This document shows, piece by piece, positions 62,541 through 64,000 of a stretch of 64,000 nt of DNA. Both the position numbers and the translations under genes were made by a program. Under the pieces are notes generated by a model that searched no databases, was not told the origin of the DNA, and was given only the letters and a program-made list of their open reading frames with translations. Each line of letters opens with the position of its first letter. Position 1 is the stretch's first letter. Source of the stretch: Acholeplasmataceae bacterium (lineage in GTDB: Bacteria; Bacillota_I; Bacilli_A; Acholeplasmatales; Acholeplasmataceae); NCBI GenBank assembly GCA_030603805.1, contig JAUVXD010000008.1, forward strand, positions 20,175 to 84,174. The letters run 5' to 3'.

Positions 62541-63270
62541 AAATATCTTCTTCTCCATTATCATCAAAAACAATATCGCTTCTAAACGCTTCTAACAAAT
62601 ATTCTTCGTATTTACCATCAGAAATCAATCCAGAATCTTTCAATACTAGTGCTTTTTTCAGGTATGATCCAAAAGTTTTAGGTTTATCCATAGCCGTTGG
62701 TAAATATAAAGCAATATCAAATCCATACTTCTTAGCGTTTTTTAATATATCCTTCTTGAACTGTTCAGATTCTTCAGCAGTAATGTATTCTTCTGAAATT
62801 AAGCGTACTAGCACAGCGTTTCTACTGACTCTAAAATACTGTTCAATTTCTAATATGTCTTGTAGTTCAATCTTTTTTAAGCCATTATTTGTTAATTTAT
62901 TACAAAACCTAGTGAAACTCGTGTCAGGCATAAGCAGATAAGATGCAAACATATTAGCATCCTTTTCTACTCTTGAAATGTCCGACACATCGAAATAGCT
63001 TATTGAAGTTTTCTCACCATCATAAAAATAATGATATAATTCATGAGCTATGGAAAAAGCTTGTCTGCCTAAAGTTGAATGAGAGTTAATTGCAATCAAC
63101 TTTGCAGATTTAATACATACACCACTAATTTCTTCTTTAAACGGATAAAATACCAAAGTTATCTCTGCATTAGTAGCAACCAAAGCAATCAAATCCATTG
63201 GTGAATTATCATCAACTCCAAAATGATTACGAACATTAAGTGCGCGGCGTTGTAATACAATTCTATCCAT
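62533..63270 (-). CDS. ImmA/IrrE-family metallopeptidase
   Basis: A 245-residue protein with the zinc motif HELYH (residues 76-80) and the downstream glutamate in VEKDANMFASYLLMP. ImmA cleaves the ICEBs1 repressor ImmR, and IrrE/PprI cleaves the DdrO repressor after DNA damage. Here an XRE regulator lies immediately upstream, an obvious candidate substrate. Start at ATG 63270, overlapping the regulator's stop by 8 bases; an ATG seven codons earlier is the alternative. Confidence 0.88.
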   Translation of the reverse strand: MDRIVLQRRALNVRNHFGVDDNSPMDLIALVATNAEITLVFYPFKEEISGVCIKSAKLIAINSHSTLGRQAFSIAHELYHYFYDGEKTSISYFDVSDISRVEKDANMFASYLLMPDTSFTRFCNKLTNNGLKKIELQDILEIEQYFRVSRNAVLVRLISEEYITAEESEQFKKDILKNAKKYGFDIALYLPTAMDKPKTFGSYLKKALVLKDSGLISDGKYEEYLLEAFRSDIVFDDNGEEDIYD

Positions 63271-63601
63271 TGCGTTTATCCAAGATTGCATCCATTTCCA
63301 TGATGTTCATTGCAATCTTATTGATGTTTGAAATATCTTCAAGTGATTCCATACTTAAATTAGATTTTCTAAAAGATGGTGATAATGCGCGCAAATTATC
63401 TGACCCTTTATATATTTCATTAATGCGAATACCAAAAAGTGAACATGCTTTCTCAAGATTGCTCACACTTATCGTTCTTTCTCCACTTTCAAATTTGCTT
63501 ATGCTGCTTTGCTCCAAGTTTAAATACTCAGCCATTTGCTCTTGGGTAATATTAATCTTTTTTCTTAATTTCTTGAAATTATCTCTAATGATTTCTTCCA
63601 T
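63263..63601 (-). CDS. XRE-family transcriptional regulator
   Basis: A 112-residue protein with a Cro/C1 HTH at residues 9-60 (KINITQEQMAEYLNLEQSSISKFE) and a helical C-terminus. First gene of a four-gene operon with ImmA/IrrE peptidase, PIN-like and small basic proteins. GGAGGGAG lies upstream of the ATG. It is the likely repressor of its own operon and the likely target of the peptidase. Confidence 0.88.
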   Translation of the reverse strand: MEEIIRDNFKKLRKKINITQEQMAEYLNLEQSSISKFESGERTISVSNLEKACSLFGIRINEIYKGSDNLRALSPSFRKSNLSMESLEDISNINKIAMNIMEMDAILDKRNG

Positions 63602-63630
63602 GATATATTACTCCCTCCATTTACACTTAT

Positions 63631-63659
63631 ATTATACTTCACCAATGTCATATTTTCAA
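63631..63659 (-). promoter_or_regulatory. Promoter of the XRE-ImmA-PIN operon
   Basis: Minus-strand TTGAAA (63654-63659), 17-base spacer, TATAAT (63631-63636), 30 bases before the regulator start and 30 bases from the IS end. Confidence 0.8.
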
Positions 63660-63689
63660 TAGAATAGTATTTAATTTTTATGACATCTA

Positions 63690-63732
63690 TGAACTGATAC
63701 CAAAAACCTGTACTTAGTGTAAACTAGAATAT
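63690..63732 (+). repeat. Left inverted repeat end of an IS3-type element
   Basis: Starts TGAACTGATACCAAAAACC, the style of IS150-group ends, 59 bases before the transposase orfA start. Identical over 43 bases to the inverted copy at 58900-58943. Confidence 0.8.
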
Positions 63733-64000
63733 ATGCAGGAGGTATCCAGTGAAAGATAAAAAGAAAAAGAATAGACTATGGAGCGGAGAATTCAAACTTA
63801 AAGTGGTTTTAGATATCATTGAAAATGAACTCTCATACAGTCAAGCGGCACGTAAATATGATATGTATTTATGATCAGGAAGTCTAAATGATACGCTGCC
63901 TGCTAGGTGGGTATATCAGTATAGACTCTATGGGAAAGAGCGTTTTTTTCAAACACCTAAAGACTATCGTAAGAATCCAGTAAGACAGTTCCATAAGCCA
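63733..64000 (+). mobile_element. IS3-type insertion sequence, left part, cut by window edge
   Basis: Continues from the inverted repeat at 63690. It contains an orfA-like reading frame with GGAGG upstream of a GTG start. The rest of the element, including orfB with the DDE residues, lies beyond the window. Confidence 0.8.
63749..64000 (+). pseudogene. IS3-family transposase orfA, interrupted by TGA, incomplete
   Basis: GTG at 63749 opens an orfA-like N-terminus (SGEFKLKVVLDIIENELSY then SQAARKYD), which stops at TGA at about codon 42. The same phase continues with RWVYQYRLYGKERFF, the second helix-turn-helix part typical of this family, so the TGA and a few altered residues before it look like a degrading mutation. 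It runs off the right edge. Confidence 0.75.

Noticed and set aside
61730..63601. Prophage or ICE immunity region
   Set aside because: XRE plus ImmA suggests it, but there is no integrase, excisionase, structural or conjugation gene in the window.
1..64000. Mycoplasma/Spiroplasma genetic code (TGA = Trp)
   Set aside because: prfB is present, several genes end in TGA, and Trp positions in conserved proteins are read without in-frame TGA; only the decayed IS orfA has one.

Overview
The window reads as a low-GC, tightly packed chromosome segment from a wall-less or near-wall-less Firmicutes relative, most likely a member of Acholeplasmatales. The evidence is AT-rich non-coding DNA, strong Shine-Dalgarno sites, many GTG or TTG starts, mollicute/Bacilli-type gene blocks, an archaeal-type prolyl-tRNA synthetase, and no peptidoglycan genes. 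UGA is a stop here: release factor 2 is present and several genes end in TGA, so this is not the Mycoplasma code. The exact genus is inference.

Region by region. 1-54.6 kb is mostly core genome. It opens with a cut-off S41 protease, yitT, prfB and secA, followed by metK (under a SAM-I riboswitch) with a DUF3137/lemA pair. A minus-strand run follows: priA, fmt, pgpA and a membrane protein with a decayed HD-GYP-like domain. Next comes the rimP-nusA-rnpM-ylxQ-infB-rbfA translation operon, divergent from a zinc uptake operon (znuA-znuC-znuB-zur) whose promoter is bracketed by two copies of an inverted operator-like element. 21-38 kb carries coaD, rnjA, uvrC, gmk-rpoZ, rqcH, sodA, a ribosome hibernation block (EF-G-like GTPase, zinc-ribbon protein, hpf), yidD, proS, cvfB, a Fic protein and a cold shock gene. 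38.8-42.3 kb is a heterodimeric ABC exporter with one degenerate ATP site. 42.4-54.6 kb has a secreted or anchored endonuclease I, two tRNA genes (Thr-GGT, Gly-GCC), a DUF1538/PII-like/M50-like operon, a c-di-AMP (ydaO-type) riboswitch ahead of a CPA2 antiporter, and several membrane proteins.

54.7-64 kb becomes accessory. It has long AT-rich spacers, phased short repeats, an HTH/YcxB-like membrane regulator split by an in-frame TAA, a DUF4143 ATPase, and a 5'-truncated gene fused to an insertion-sequence end. A 4.7 kb segment (58944-63689) lies between two outward-facing, identical 43-bp IS ends. Inside it are a second DUF1538 operon with two separate PII-like genes, and an XRE regulator / ImmA-IrrE peptidase / PIN-like / small basic protein operon. 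The right-hand IS end leads into an IS3-type transposase orfA broken by TGA.

The most unusual biology is the duplicated DUF1538 permease plus PII-like signalling system. Each permease is an internal two-fold repeat with conserved AEP and FDxGG-like motifs. Each is paired with two PII-like domains, fused in one locus and separate in the other. The IS-bounded XRE-ImmA-PIN module is the second candidate. The c-di-AMP riboswitch, the Zur-like operators and the phased repeat arrays give testable regulatory predictions.
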